DNA of 64,000 bases, from contig NZ_JARUBE010000003.1 in assembly GCF_029626035.1 (NCBI RefSeq), positions 5,580,001-5,644,000 on the forward strand, in the 5' to 3' direction. Each line of letters begins with the position of its first letter. The first letter of the stretch is position 1. The DNA is from Micromonospora sp. WMMD980 (lineage in GTDB: Bacteria; Actinomycetota; Actinomycetes; Mycobacteriales; Micromonosporaceae). Under the pieces are notes generated by a model. It was not told the DNA's origin. It was given only the letters and a program-made list of their open reading frames with translations, and ran no database searches. Positions 1 through 8,012 of the stretch are shown piece after piece. A program made the position numbers and the translations under genes.

Positions 1-527
1 GCCCGGGCCAGGTCGGCGATCGCCACCTCCAGCGCCTCCGGGATCAGGCCCTGGTCGTCCATCGGCACGTGGGTCACCTGCGCCTGGGCGGCCTGGAACA
101 CCCCGAGCGCGCCGACGTACGTCGGGCCTTCGGCGAGCACCACGTCCCCCGGGTCCAGGAAGAGGCGGGCCACCAGGTCGAGCGCCTGCTGACCGCCGAC
201 GGTGACCACCACGTCCTCCGGGGAGGCGCCGCAGGACGCGTCGATCCCGGAGAGGGCCATCACCTCGCAGATCCGCTCGCGCAGCTCCAGGGTGCCCTGG
301 CCGATGCCGTACTGGAGGGTGGTGTTGCCGTGCTCGGCGCCGAGGCGGCCGAGCATCTCGCCGACCGCGTCGAGCGGCAGAGCGGCGATGTAGGGCGCCC
401 CCCCGGCGAGCGACACCACCTCCGGCCGGCTGGCCACCGCGAAGAGCGCCCGGATCTCGGAGGCGGTCATCCCCCGCACACGCCTGGCGTACCGGTCGGT
501 GTAGTCGTCGAGTGTCGTGCCGGTCAT
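1..527 (-). CDS. PLP-dependent aminotransferase, class I/II fold (3' end outside window)
   Basis: The visible N-terminal ~175 residues resemble PLP-dependent aminotransferases of the MocR/2-aminoadipate-transaminase type: an early SLAGGAPY segment, then LQYGIGQGTLELRERI, and VTVGGQQALDLVARLFLDPGD, the usual order of these motifs in the family. The PLP-binding lysine lies beyond the window edge, so the substrate cannot be judged. The start is the ATG at 527, with a GAGGTGA ribosome-binding site five bases upstream. The gene runs off the left edge without a stop codon. Family assignment is firm; the substrate is unknown. Confidence 0.85.
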   Translation of the reverse strand, partial: MTGTTLDDYTDRYARRVRGMTASEIRALFAVASRPEVVSLAGGAPYIAALPLDAVGEMLGRLGAEHGNTTLQYGIGQGTLELRERICEVMALSGIDASCGASPEDVVVTVGGQQALDLVARLFLDPGDVVLAEGPTYVGALGVFQAAQAQVTHVPMDDQGLIPEALEVAIADLAR

Positions 528-653
528 GACATCACCTCGATCGGGTGTCGGCGGGGCTGCCGCCCGGTGTGGTACCCGCGATGCCGGCGTCCAATGGCGG
601 CGCGCGGCCGATTGGTCGATGGTAGTCCCTGGTGACCGCCGCGGAACCCGCCG

Positions 654-669
654 TGTGGACACGTCCACA
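654..669. promoter_or_regulatory. 16-bp palindrome TGTGGAC-AC-GTCCACA
   Basis: A perfect inverted repeat (7-bp arms, 2-bp centre) lies in the 291-bp gap between the divergent aminotransferase and GNAT genes. Each arm resembles the right part of a DnaA box (consensus TTGTCCACA in actinobacteria), so it may be a weak DnaA site or an operator for either gene. Nothing else recognisable was seen in the gap from 528 to 818. Confidence 0.3.
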
Positions 670-818
670 TCCCGGGCCGCCGGTCCATCGGCCGGGTGGG
701 GGTCCGCGCGTCCTCTCCCGCACCGGCAGGCAGGGGCGTACGATCGCTCGTCGGGAGCAGGAGGGCGGCGGGACACCGCGGTGGCCGACGCTCCGAGACT
801 GTTTGGTGGGGTGCGCTC

Positions 819-1484
819 ATGTCGCGACGTCTGGTCAGTCTGACCCTGGACACCCTGGAGGACCTCCCCCGATCCTGCCGGCGGTGCGTCTACTGGGAGC
901 TGGATCCGGTCTCCGCGGAGCGGGCCTGCGCGGCCGGCGACCCGGGGCTGGAGAAGGAGGCATGGGTCTCCCAGACGCTGCTCGAGTGGGGTTCCTGCGG
1001 CAAGCTGGTCTACGTCGACGGCGCGCCCGCCGGCTACGTCATGTACGCCCCGCCGGCGTACGTCCCGCGTTCCATGGCGTTCCCCACCTCGCCGGTCTCG
1101 GCGGACGCCGCGTTGTTGACGACCGCGCACGTGGTGCCCGCGTTCGCCGACGGCGGCCTGGGCCGGATGCTGGTGCAGGGCGTCGCGCGCGACCTCACCA
1201 AGCGGGGCATCAAGGCGATCGAGGCGTTCGGCGACGCCAAGTTCGGCGACGACGCGGACGACCCCAACCGGGCCTGCCTCGCGCCGGCCGACTTCTTCCT
1301 GTCGGTGGGCTTCAAGACGGTCCGGCCGCACCCCCGCTACCCGCGCCTGCGCCTGGAGCTGCGCACGGCGCTGAGCTGGAAGTCCGACGTCGAGTACGCG
1401 CTGGAGAAGCTGCTCGGCTCGATGAGCCCGGAGACGCTGCTGCGCCCGGTCCGGCCGGCGCCGGCCACCCGCTCGATCGGCTGA
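819..1484 (+). CDS. GNAT-fold N-acetyltransferase-like protein
   Basis: A 221-residue protein with a GNAT-like core: the segment around AALLTTAHVVPAFADGGLGRMLVQGVARDL matches the beta4-alpha3 acetyl-CoA binding region (a degenerate Q/RxxGxG/A as ADGGLGRML). The N-terminus has a small Cys cluster (SCRRCVYWELDP), seen in actinobacterial acetyltransferases located beside parB/cwlM. The ATG at 819 follows GGTGGGG; an upstream in-frame extension to 696 exists but carries non-protein-like sequence. It converges on cwlM with only nine bases between stop codons. The acyl acceptor is unknown. Confidence 0.75.
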   Translation: MSRRLVSLTLDTLEDLPRSCRRCVYWELDPVSAERACAAGDPGLEKEAWVSQTLLEWGSCGKLVYVDGAPAGYVMYAPPAYVPRSMAFPTSPVSADAALLTTAHVVPAFADGGLGRMLVQGVARDLTKRGIKAIEAFGDAKFGDDADDPNRACLAPADFFLSVGFKTVRPHPRYPRLRLELRTALSWKSDVEYALEKLLGSMSPETLLRPVRPAPATRSIG

Positions 1485-1493
1485 GTGACCGGG

Positions 1494-2654
1494 TCAGTCG
1501 ACGACGGTCCCGGCGGCCACGATCGCCCGTAGCTCACTCACGTCGATCGAGCCGGTCGGCACGTCCCGCTCGATCGGCAAGTACATCCGCTGCACCCCGG
1601 CCACGATCGCCTCGACCACCCGGTCCCGGAACCGGGGGTCGACCAGCCGGCCCCGATCCAGCGGAGAGGTCAGGTAGCCCACCTCGACGCGGACCGCGGG
1701 CATCCGGGTGAGACGGAGCAGGTCCCACGCCTTGGCGTGGGTGCGGCAGTCGCGTAGCCCGGTGCGGGCCACGATCTCCCGCTGCACCAGCCCGGCCAGG
1801 CGTTCCCCGGTGGCCGAGGTGACGCCGTTGTCGGTGCCGTAGTGGTAGGTGGCGACCCCGTCGGCCTCCGGGTTGACATGCCCGTCGGTGTGCAGGGAGA
1901 TGAACACGTCCGCGCCGAGCGAGTTGGCGAGCTGGGCCCGGTCCGCGTCCGGTAGGCAGGTCAGCGGCGACGGGCCGCGGGTCAGCTGGACCCGTACGCC
2001 GGCCGCCGCGAGCCGGCCCTCCAACCGGCTGGCCAAGTCGTGCACGAGATCCGCCTCGGTCCAGCGCAGCGCGCCGTCGGGCATCACGACGCCCGGATCG
2101 GTGCCGCCGTGACCCGGGTCGATCACCACGGTCCGGCCGACAAGCGTCGGCCCGGCCTGGCGGATGGCGTCGGACTCGCGTAGCCACTGCGGTCGCCCGC
2201 CGACCACCTTGCGCCCGAGGCGTCGCAGCGCGTTGACGGTGTGCGGACCGCATGCCCCGTCCGGCTTGAGCCCCATCTCGCGTTGGAACTGGGCCACCGC
2301 GCGGGAGGTGCGAACGCCGTAGATGGCGTCCGCGCGGCCGACGTCGTAGCCCATCTCGAGCAGGCGTTCCTGGAGGGAGCGTACGTCCTCGCCGGTCAGC
2401 GGCTCGCCGACGGCGTGGTAGAGGGGACGGGCGCCGAACCGCCAGCGGGCCGCGTCGAGTGCCCGCCAGGTCTCCGCACCGACACGTCCGTCGACGCTCA
2501 GGCCGCGCGACTGCTGGAAGGCGCGGACCGCGCGTTCCGTCTGGGCGTCGTAGTCGTCGGCCCGGCCGTCGGCGGGAAGGAGTTCCAGGCCGGCGAGGAC
2601 GGTGCGGATCTCGGCCACCGCGGGGCCCCGGTCACCGGGTCGGATCGGACGCAC
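1494..2654 (-). CDS. cwlM: CwlM-type peptidoglycan-binding amidase-fold protein
   Basis: 386 residues: two N-terminal peptidoglycan-binding repeats (about residues 5-70 and 85-150, each with VRAFQQSRGL or VAQFQREMGL followed by DG..G..T) and a C-terminal Amidase_3 domain starting at VVIDPGHGG (residues 177-184). Candidate zinc ligands are His182, Glu200 and His255 (SLHTDGH). In mycobacteria CwlM activates MurA and regulates peptidoglycan synthesis rather than cutting wall; that role is inferred here from the same cwlM-trxA-trxB neighbourhood. The start is taken as the GTG at 2654, preceded by AGAGGGG; the longer frame to 2729 has no comparable ribosome-binding site. Confidence 0.9.
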   Translation of the reverse strand: MRPIRPGDRGPAVAEIRTVLAGLELLPADGRADDYDAQTERAVRAFQQSRGLSVDGRVGAETWRALDAARWRFGARPLYHAVGEPLTGEDVRSLQERLLEMGYDVGRADAIYGVRTSRAVAQFQREMGLKPDGACGPHTVNALRRLGRKVVGGRPQWLRESDAIRQAGPTLVGRTVVIDPGHGGTDPGVVMPDGALRWTEADLVHDLASRLEGRLAAAGVRVQLTRGPSPLTCLPDADRAQLANSLGADVFISLHTDGHVNPEADGVATYHYGTDNGVTSATGERLAGLVQREIVARTGLRDCRTHAKAWDLLRLTRMPAVRVEVGYLTSPLDRGRLVDPRFRDRVVEAIVAGVQRMYLPIERDVPTGSIDVSELRAIVAAGTVVD

Positions 2655-2762
2655 GACGACCCCCTCTGCTCGGAAGCTGGTGGACCGGAACTCCGACGGA
2701 CGCCTACGGAGCGTACCGTGACCGGTCACCCACCGGGTTCGTGTTCGCGCAGGTCAGGAAAG

Positions 2763-2803
2763 CCGGAACCCCCGTCACCCGGGTGGGGTGACGGGGGTTC
2801 CGG
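2763..2803 (-). terminator. Strong hairpin terminator after trxA
   Basis: A perfect 18-bp stem (2763-2780 with 2786-2803) and a 5-nt loop lie just downstream of the trxA stop codon and before cwlM, which reads the same way. It should end the trxB-trxA transcript and separates it from cwlM. Confidence 0.85.
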
Positions 2804-2819
2804 TGATGTCGGGACGGCC

Positions 2820-3143
2820 TCAGAGCGCCGACTCGATGAGCTTGACCAGCTCGCCCTTCGGCTTGGCGCCGGCGATCGACTGCACCGGCTCGCCGTTCCT
2901 GAAGATGGTGAGCGTCGGCACGGACATCACCCGGTAGGTGCGCGCCGTCTCGGGGTTCTCGTCGATGTTGAGCTTGACGATGGTGACCTGGTCGCTCATC
3001 TCGCCGGCGATCTCCTCCAGCAGCGGCGAGACCTTGCGGCACGGACCGCACCACTCCGCCCAGAAGTCGACCAGAACCGGCTTGTCGGACTTCAGCACGT
3101 CGCTCGCGAAGCTCGCGTCCGTGACCGCCTTGGTTGCTCCCAC
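2820..3143 (-). CDS. trxA: Thioredoxin
   Basis: 107 residues, standard thioredoxin length. The redox-active WCGPC motif is at residues 31-35, preceded by VLVDFWAE; the cis-proline loop (MSVPTLTIF) and C-terminal helix are intact. It reduces protein disulfides and is recycled by the neighbouring thioredoxin reductase. It sits 27 bp downstream of trxB on the same strand, so both are likely one transcript driven by the SigR-type promoter ahead of trxB and ended by the hairpin at 2763-2803. Confidence 0.97.
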   Translation of the reverse strand: MGATKAVTDASFASDVLKSDKPVLVDFWAEWCGPCRKVSPLLEEIAGEMSDQVTIVKLNIDENPETARTYRVMSVPTLTIFRNGEPVQSIAGAKPKGELVKLIESAL

Positions 3144-3170
3144 TGTGACCCCTTCTCCTCGTGAAAATTC

Positions 3171-4124
3171 TCAGCCGTGCAGGGTGGCGATGAACCGCTC
3201 GGCGTCCAGCGCCGCGGCGCATCCGGTGCCGGCGGCCGTGATGGCCTGCCGGTAGGTGTGGTCGACCACGTCGCCGGCGGCGAACACGCCCGGCACGTTG
3301 GTGCGGGTGCTGGGCGCCTGGACCTTGACGTAACCCTCGTCGTCCATCTCGACCTGACCACGGAACAGCTCGCTGCGCGGGTCGTGGCCGATCGCCACGA
3401 AGACGCCGGTGACGTCGAGCACCTTGTTCTCGCCGGTGTGCACGTCGCGCACGCGTACGCCGCTGACCTTGCCGTCGTCGCCGAGGATCTCCTCGACCGT
3501 GGTGTTCCACTCGACCTTGATCTTCTCGTTGCCGAGCGCGCGCTCCGCCATGATCTTGCTGGCCCGGAACGAGTCGCGGCGGTGGATGATCGTCACCGAC
3601 TCGGCGAAGCGGGTGAGGAAGCTCGCCTCCTCCATGGCCGAGTCACCGCCGCCGACCACCACGATGTGCTGGTTGCGGAAGAAGAAGCCGTCACAGGTGG
3701 CGCAGGACGACACGCCGTGGCCGAGGTATTCCTGCTCGCCCGGCACGCCGAGCGGGCGCCACGCCGAGCCGGTGGAGAGGATCACGGCCCGGGCCCGGTA
3801 GGCGGTCTCGCCCACCCAGACGGTGCTCACCGCGTCGGAGCCGATCTCACCGGTGTCCTTCAGCTCGACCCGGGTCACGTCGTCGGTGAGGAACTCGGCA
3901 CCGAACCGTTCGGCCTGCTTGCGCATGTTGTCCATCAGCTCGGGGCCGAGGATGCCGTCGGCGAAGCCGGGGAAGTTCTCCACCTCGGTCGTGGTCATCA
4001 GCGCGCCACCGGACTGCACGCCCTCGATCACCAACGGCTTGAGGTTGGCGCGTGCCGCGTAGACCGCAGCGGTGTAACCGGCCGGCCCGGAGCCGATGAT
4101 GATCAGGTTGCGGACCTCGTCCAC
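3171..4124 (-). CDS. trxB: Thioredoxin-disulfide reductase
   Basis: 317 residues. FAD-binding GSGPAG at residues 11-16, redox-active CATC at 141-144, then the NADPH-binding [13 protein letters not shown] segment, and a C-terminal FAD-contacting [10 protein letters not shown]. It transfers electrons from NADPH to thioredoxin in the cytoplasm. First gene of a trxB-trxA operon. A GGGAAT-N19-GTT element upstream suggests control by a SigR/SigH-type disulfide-stress sigma factor, as established for trxB in Streptomyces and Mycobacterium. Confidence 0.97.
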   Translation of the reverse strand: MDEVRNLIIIGSGPAGYTAAVYAARANLKPLVIEGVQSGGALMTTTEVENFPGFADGILGPELMDNMRKQAERFGAEFLTDDVTRVELKDTGEIGSDAVSTVWVGETAYRARAVILSTGSAWRPLGVPGEQEYLGHGVSSCATCDGFFFRNQHIVVVGGGDSAMEEASFLTRFAESVTIIHRRDSFRASKIMAERALGNEKIKVEWNTTVEEILGDDGKVSGVRVRDVHTGENKVLDVTGVFVAIGHDPRSELFRGQVEMDDEGYVKVQAPSTRTNVPGVFAAGDVVDHTYRQAITAAGTGCAAALDAERFIATLHG

Positions 4125-4182
4125 TGCGTCTCCCGATGTGTGTGTTCGTCACCGGCGCGCAGGGCCGGCGCCTGACTTGCAG

Positions 4183-4210
4183 AACGTCATCGTACGAAGC
4201 GGGGATTCCC
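4183..4210 (-). promoter_or_regulatory. SigR/SigH-type promoter of trxB
   Basis: On the minus strand GGGAAT (4210-4205) is followed after 19 bases by GTT (4185-4183). The established SigR/SigH consensus is GGAAT-N18/19-GTT. It lies about 60 bp upstream of the trxB start, which would leave a leader of roughly 50 nt. Confidence 0.75.
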
Positions 4211-4269
4211 GGGCCGGTCATCCGGTGGGTCACGTCACGTGGCGGGACAGGCCCGGGGTGACCGCGGTT

Positions 4270-5247
4270 TCACCCTACCCGCGTGCGGAACCGGGTGTCC
4301 GCGCCGGACCCGGGTACGCCGCATTCCGGCCCGCTGACCCAGCCCCAACGGGTGCCGCGGGCGTCGGAGAACGTCACCACCAGCGCCGGGGCGCCCTGGA
4401 ACCGGGCGTAGTCGACCAGGTCGACGGTGAGCGGGGTGGCACCGTGCTCGGTGCCGATCGCGGTCAGGCAGGCGGCCAGCGCCTCGGGGCGGTCGAGCCG
4501 GTCCAGCCCTCCGGGCGCGCTCAGCCGGTTCTTGTCGGTGGCGGAGAACGGGGTCTCCCGGCCGCCGTCCGACGCGCCCGACGGCCCGGCCATGTCCGGC
4601 TGGGCCGGGCCCTTGGTGGCAGCACCGACGCCCGGGGCGAAGCGTTCCGGGGTCCAGTCCGTGCCGCTGCGCACCGCCGGTCCGGTGGTGCGGTACGGCG
4701 CGCCGGCGGCCGGTGCGGCCTCCCCGGCGGCCCGGTCGGCCGGGGTGCTGCTGTAGCCGCCCGCGTTCGTCAACCAGCTGACGCCGAGCCCCGCCGCGGC
4801 GACCGAGGCCGCGGCCAGGGCCACCGGGCCGGCGATCCGGCCCCAGCGCCGGGACCGTCGTCCCGGGCCGGTGTGCCGCTCGGCGCGGGACGCCGGGCCG
4901 GGTGCGCCGGTCGCCCGGGCGGGTTGCGCCGGCACGGTGGCCGCCGTCACCTCGCGACGGTCGGCCGTATGGTCGGGAACCGCCGCGGGACCGGCACCGG
5001 CGAGCGCCGCGGTGATCCGGTCGGTGACCGCCACCGGCAGTTCCGGGGCGGGTTCCGCGGCCCAGGCGGCCAGGTCGGCGTGGACCAGGCTCGTCGCCCG
5101 GGCCAGCGCCTCGTAGGCCTCGGCCCAGGCCCGGTCCCGCTCGACCAGTCGGGCCACGGTGGCCTGCTCGGGGGTGCCCTCCAGCGCCCCGCCGAGGTAG
5201 TCGGCGAGCAGGTCGTGGTCGACCTCGCTGAGCGGGCGGGGACTCAC
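4270..5247 (-). CDS. Anti-sigma factor-like membrane protein paired with SigM
   Basis: 325 residues. The N-terminal ~50 residues (SEVDHDLLADYLGGALEG..., VARLVERDRAWAEAYEAL) look like an anti-sigma domain but lack the Cys/His zinc ligands of ZAS domains. One transmembrane segment follows (about GRIAGPVALAAASVAAAGLGV), then an outward-facing region with a conserved-looking C-terminal block (LTAIGTEHGATPLTVDLVDYA, VSGPECG). The GTG start at 5247 overlaps the sigM stop (GTGA) and has AGGAGG upstream, implying translational coupling. Position and architecture match the RsmA-type anti-sigma factor next to mycobacterial sigM. A longer frame upstream is only read-through within sigM. Confidence 0.8.
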   Translation of the reverse strand: MSPRPLSEVDHDLLADYLGGALEGTPEQATVARLVERDRAWAEAYEALARATSLVHADLAAWAAEPAPELPVAVTDRITAALAGAGPAAVPDHTADRREVTAATVPAQPARATGAPGPASRAERHTGPGRRSRRWGRIAGPVALAAASVAAAGLGVSWLTNAGGYSSTPADRAAGEAAPAAGAPYRTTGPAVRSGTDWTPERFAPGVGAATKGPAQPDMAGPSGASDGGRETPFSATDKNRLSAPGGLDRLDRPEALAACLTAIGTEHGATPLTVDLVDYARFQGAPALVVTFSDARGTRWGWVSGPECGVPGSGADTRFRTRVG

Positions 5248-5972
5248 GGCTCCTCCTGGCTGGCGTCCGGTCGGGCGCGTCCCGACGAGGATCCGACGCC
5301 CTCGGGCGGCCGGCGGTTCCCCACCGTGACCCGCGGCACGTCCGTCGGGTCGTCCGAGCCCGTACGCAGGTGGCCGAGGACCACGGCGAGCCGGGCGCGG
5401 CCGCGGGCGCACCGGCTCTTCACGGTGCCCTCGGCGACGTCGAGGATCCGGGCCACCTCGGCCACCGGGTAGCCCTGCACGTCGACCAGGACCAGCGCCG
5501 CCCGCTGCTCGGCCGGCAGGGCCGCGAGCGCCTGCCGGACCACCAGCGCGGTGTCGTGGTCGTGGGTGGGCGCGGCGGGTTCGACCCCGCCGGTGTGCCG
5601 ACCGGGCTCCCCGTCGTCGTGCACCCCGTCCGGCAGCGGGACGGTGGCGTGGGTCTGCCGTCGCCGCATCCGGTCCAGGCACGCGTTCACCACGATGCGG
5701 TGCAGCCAGGTGGTGACCGCCGAGTCGCCCCGGAAGCGCGCGGCGGCGCGGTGCGCCGACAGCATCGCGTCCTGGAGCGCGTCAGCCGCGTCCTCGCGGT
5801 CGCCGATCGTCCGCAGGGCCACCGCCCAGAGCCGGTCGCGGTGCCGGTGGAACAGCTCGGTGAAGGCGTCCCGGTCGCCCGCGACGTGGGCCCGGAGCAG
5901 CTCCAGGTCGGACCCGGCCGGCGGTCCGTCGCCGGGCGCCGGGCCGGAGGTACGCGCGCCGGAGCCCGCCAT
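5244..5972 (-). CDS. sigM: ECF RNA polymerase sigma factor SigM
   Basis: About 242 residues with region 2 (DAFTELFHRHRDRLWAVAL, DAADALQDAMLSAHRAAARF) and region 4 (LPAEQRAALVLVDVQGYPVAEVARIL, VAEGTVKSRCARGRARL). ECF sigma factors direct RNA polymerase to stress-regulon promoters and are held by the co-encoded membrane anti-sigma factor. The start is uncertain: GTG-GTG-ATG codons at 5978-5970 are all in frame and none has a clear ribosome-binding site; the ATG at 5972 is chosen. It lies 43 bp after the pseudokinase gene on the same strand and is probably co-transcribed with it. The sigM name rests on synteny with the mycobacterial locus. Confidence 0.9.
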   Translation of the reverse strand: MAGSGARTSGPAPGDGPPAGSDLELLRAHVAGDRDAFTELFHRHRDRLWAVALRTIGDREDAADALQDAMLSAHRAAARFRGDSAVTTWLHRIVVNACLDRMRRRQTHATVPLPDGVHDDGEPGRHTGGVEPAAPTHDHDTALVVRQALAALPAEQRAALVLVDVQGYPVAEVARILDVAEGTVKSRCARGRARLAVVLGHLRTGSDDPTDVPRVTVGNRRPPEGVGSSSGRARPDASQEEP

Positions 5973-6015
5973 CACCACGCCCGGGGGAGGTGGTGACGGG
6001 GGTACGGCGGGCGGC

Positions 6016-7743
6016 TCACGATCCCTGGACCGTGATCTCCTGGACCCCCAGCTTCCAGCCGCCGCTGTCCTTCTCCGGCAGCTCGGTGATCCAGAATAGG
6101 AGGTACTGGTACTTCTTGGCCGGCTCGAACGCGTTGAAGATCATGTTGGTGCCGGAGTCGCTGCTCTCGAACGGCTGCCCGATCACCGTGGGGTAGGCCG
6201 CGACGAGTTGCTTGTCGCCGGTGGAGGTGGACGGGAAGTCGCCGTTGGTGCCGGTGCGCAGCTCGGCGGCCGCCCCCGCGGACGACAGCGTGGCCTGCAC
6301 CGACTTGACCGTGTGCGGGGCGCCCAGGTCGATCCAGATGCCCATGCCGTCCTTGAGGCCGCCGAACTTCCCGTTGTTCCGGTAGGTCTGGGTTTCCCAG
6401 CCCTCCTCGGGATCGCCGTCGATGACCTTCTCGGCGTTGCGCACCTCGGCGCGGTCCTTGCTCTTCGGGTCGATGATCCGCACGTCCTGGACGTTGAGCT
6501 TGCGGGCGGCGGCAGGGGGCTCGGGTTCGCTGCCGCCGTCGCCGGCGGAGGGGGCGCTGCTGGACGGCTGGGACACCGGCTCCTTGCCGCCGTCGTCGCC
6601 ACCGCCGAGCACGTTGATCCCGATGAACAGCCCGACCAGGGCCACCGCCAGCAGGCCGGCGACGCCCAGTGCCACCTTGCGGCCACCGGCCGCGGCCAGC
6701 GGCGACGGCTCCTCACCCGGCTCGGCGGTGAAACGCAGCGGACCGGCCTGCTCCAGGAACTGCTCGTCGGCCGGGATGTCGAGCCGGCTCAGCTCGGCGG
6801 AGAGCACGTCCGACGAGGGCGGGGCGATTTCCGGGTCGAGCAGGTCCATGGTGAGGTCGTCGAGGTAGGCCGGGACCCCGGCGCGCACCTGGCGGGGTGC
6901 GGCGATGCCACCGGCGGAGTCCCGGACGGCGTCGGGCAGCGCGGCCCGGCCGTGCCCGGCGGTGGCGCCGTGCAGCGGGGCCTCGCCGTGCGGCCAGTGC
7001 CCGGTCAGGGCGTAGTAGAGCACCCCGCCGACGGCCCGCAGGTCGTTCTCCTGGCTGTCCGCCCCGTCGGTGCGCGCGTCGGCCACCACCACCCGGCCGT
7101 CGTCGCTGATCATCACCGTGCCGGGGTGGATGTTGCCGTGCACCATGTCGGTGGCGTGCACCGCGGCCAGCGCGCTGGCGACGGCGTTGCCGATCGCGGT
7201 GGCGCGGGCCGGGTCCAGCGGCCCGTCGGCGGCCACCATCTCGCGCAGCGACTGGCCGTCGACCCACTCGCGCACCACGTAGGCCCGGTCGTCCTCGTCG
7301 ATGGCGTCGTAGACGCCGACCAGGTTGGGGTGGATCACCCGGCTCGCGGCGACCGCGGCCTGGAGCATCTCGGTGGCGGAGTCGCCACCCGGATAGCGGA
7401 GGACCACCGCGACGGGCCGGCGCAGCACCACGTCGACACCGCGCCAGACCAGCCGGCCGGCGCTGTCGTTGTTGATGTGCTCGACCAGCTCGTAGCGCTC
7501 GGCGAGGAGCTCACCGACGGTGGGAGCACCGAGGGTCACGACCGCCGGAGAGGTTTCCTCCGCTTCCTGACCCTCGCCGACCTGGGTCACCCGTCCTCCC
7601 TCGGTGATCGTGTCGATCGATGGACCCGTGTTGCTGGGCATGTGGTTTCCCGCTCTGGCTTCGGTGGAACCGGCACGGTCGACGTCGACGCCGGACGTAC
7701 CCGTCGAGTGCGACCTTACCCGGGATGCCCGGTTCTCCGACAT
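6016..7743 (-). CDS. MviN-associated membrane pseudokinase with extracytoplasmic discoidin-like domain
   Basis: 575 residues: a Ser/Thr kinase-like domain (about 80-325), one transmembrane helix (357-379), a Ser/Pro/Glu linker and a C-terminal outer domain (about 410-575) resembling an F5/8-type or sugar-binding beta sandwich. Catalytic residues are missing: the VAIK lysine is Val114 (VAVV), HRDLKPEN is replaced by HGNIHPGT (202-209), and DFG reads DAR (222-224). In M. tuberculosis the same pseudokinase and outer domain are fused to MurJ (MviN), and the phosphorylated pseudokinase recruits FhaA; here the modules are separate genes. Probably operonic with sigM. GGGAAG precedes the ATG. Confidence 0.88.
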   Translation of the reverse strand: MSENRASRVRSHSTGTSGVDVDRAGSTEARAGNHMPSNTGPSIDTITEGGRVTQVGEGQEAEETSPAVVTLGAPTVGELLAERYELVEHINNDSAGRLVWRGVDVVLRRPVAVVLRYPGGDSATEMLQAAVAASRVIHPNLVGVYDAIDEDDRAYVVREWVDGQSLREMVAADGPLDPARATAIGNAVASALAAVHATDMVHGNIHPGTVMISDDGRVVVADARTDGADSQENDLRAVGGVLYYALTGHWPHGEAPLHGATAGHGRAALPDAVRDSAGGIAAPRQVRAGVPAYLDDLTMDLLDPEIAPPSSDVLSAELSRLDIPADEQFLEQAGPLRFTAEPGEEPSPLAAAGGRKVALGVAGLLAVALVGLFIGINVLGGGDDGGKEPVSQPSSSAPSAGDGGSEPEPPAAARKLNVQDVRIIDPKSKDRAEVRNAEKVIDGDPEEGWETQTYRNNGKFGGLKDGMGIWIDLGAPHTVKSVQATLSSAGAAAELRTGTNGDFPSTSTGDKQLVAAYPTVIGQPFESSDSGTNMIFNAFEPAKKYQYLLFWITELPEKDSGGWKLGVQEITVQGS

Positions 7744-8012
7744 GTCATCTTCCCGCTGCGGCCGGCGGGAAGCCAGTCACCGCGGACACGCACCGCCAAT
7801 CTAGAGGTTGACGGCAAGTGATCGGCGTAGGGGCGTACCGGTGTGGCGCGCCGTTGGTTTCCCCGCCCCGGCCTGCGCACCCTCGTCCTTACGGTTGGTT
7901 GTCCACAGGCCGAGAGGCCCACTGGACGGCGGAATCCCGAGTTATCCACAGCCGTATCCCCAGCCTGGTGATCCTCGTTCACCGTCGGTCACGACGGGCC
8001 GGCGCGGCGGGC
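7744..8012. promoter_or_regulatory. 269-bp gap between murJ and pseudokinase with two DnaA-box matches
   Basis: No gene is visible. TTGTCCACA (7899-7907) and TTATCCACA (7942-7950) are two full matches to DnaA-box consensus, in the same orientation and 43 bp apart. They may titrate DnaA near the origin or regulate the downstream pseudokinase-sigM transcript. Confidence 0.5.

Noticed and set aside
5972..5996. Hairpin TCACCAC/GTGGTGA as terminator between the pseudokinase and sigM
   Set aside because: Only 7 bp with an 11-nt loop and overlapping the sigM start codons; too weak to call a terminator.
6016..7743. Active Ser/Thr protein kinase
   Set aside because: The ATP-binding lysine and the HRD aspartate are replaced (VAVV; HGNIHPGT), so catalysis is unlikely.
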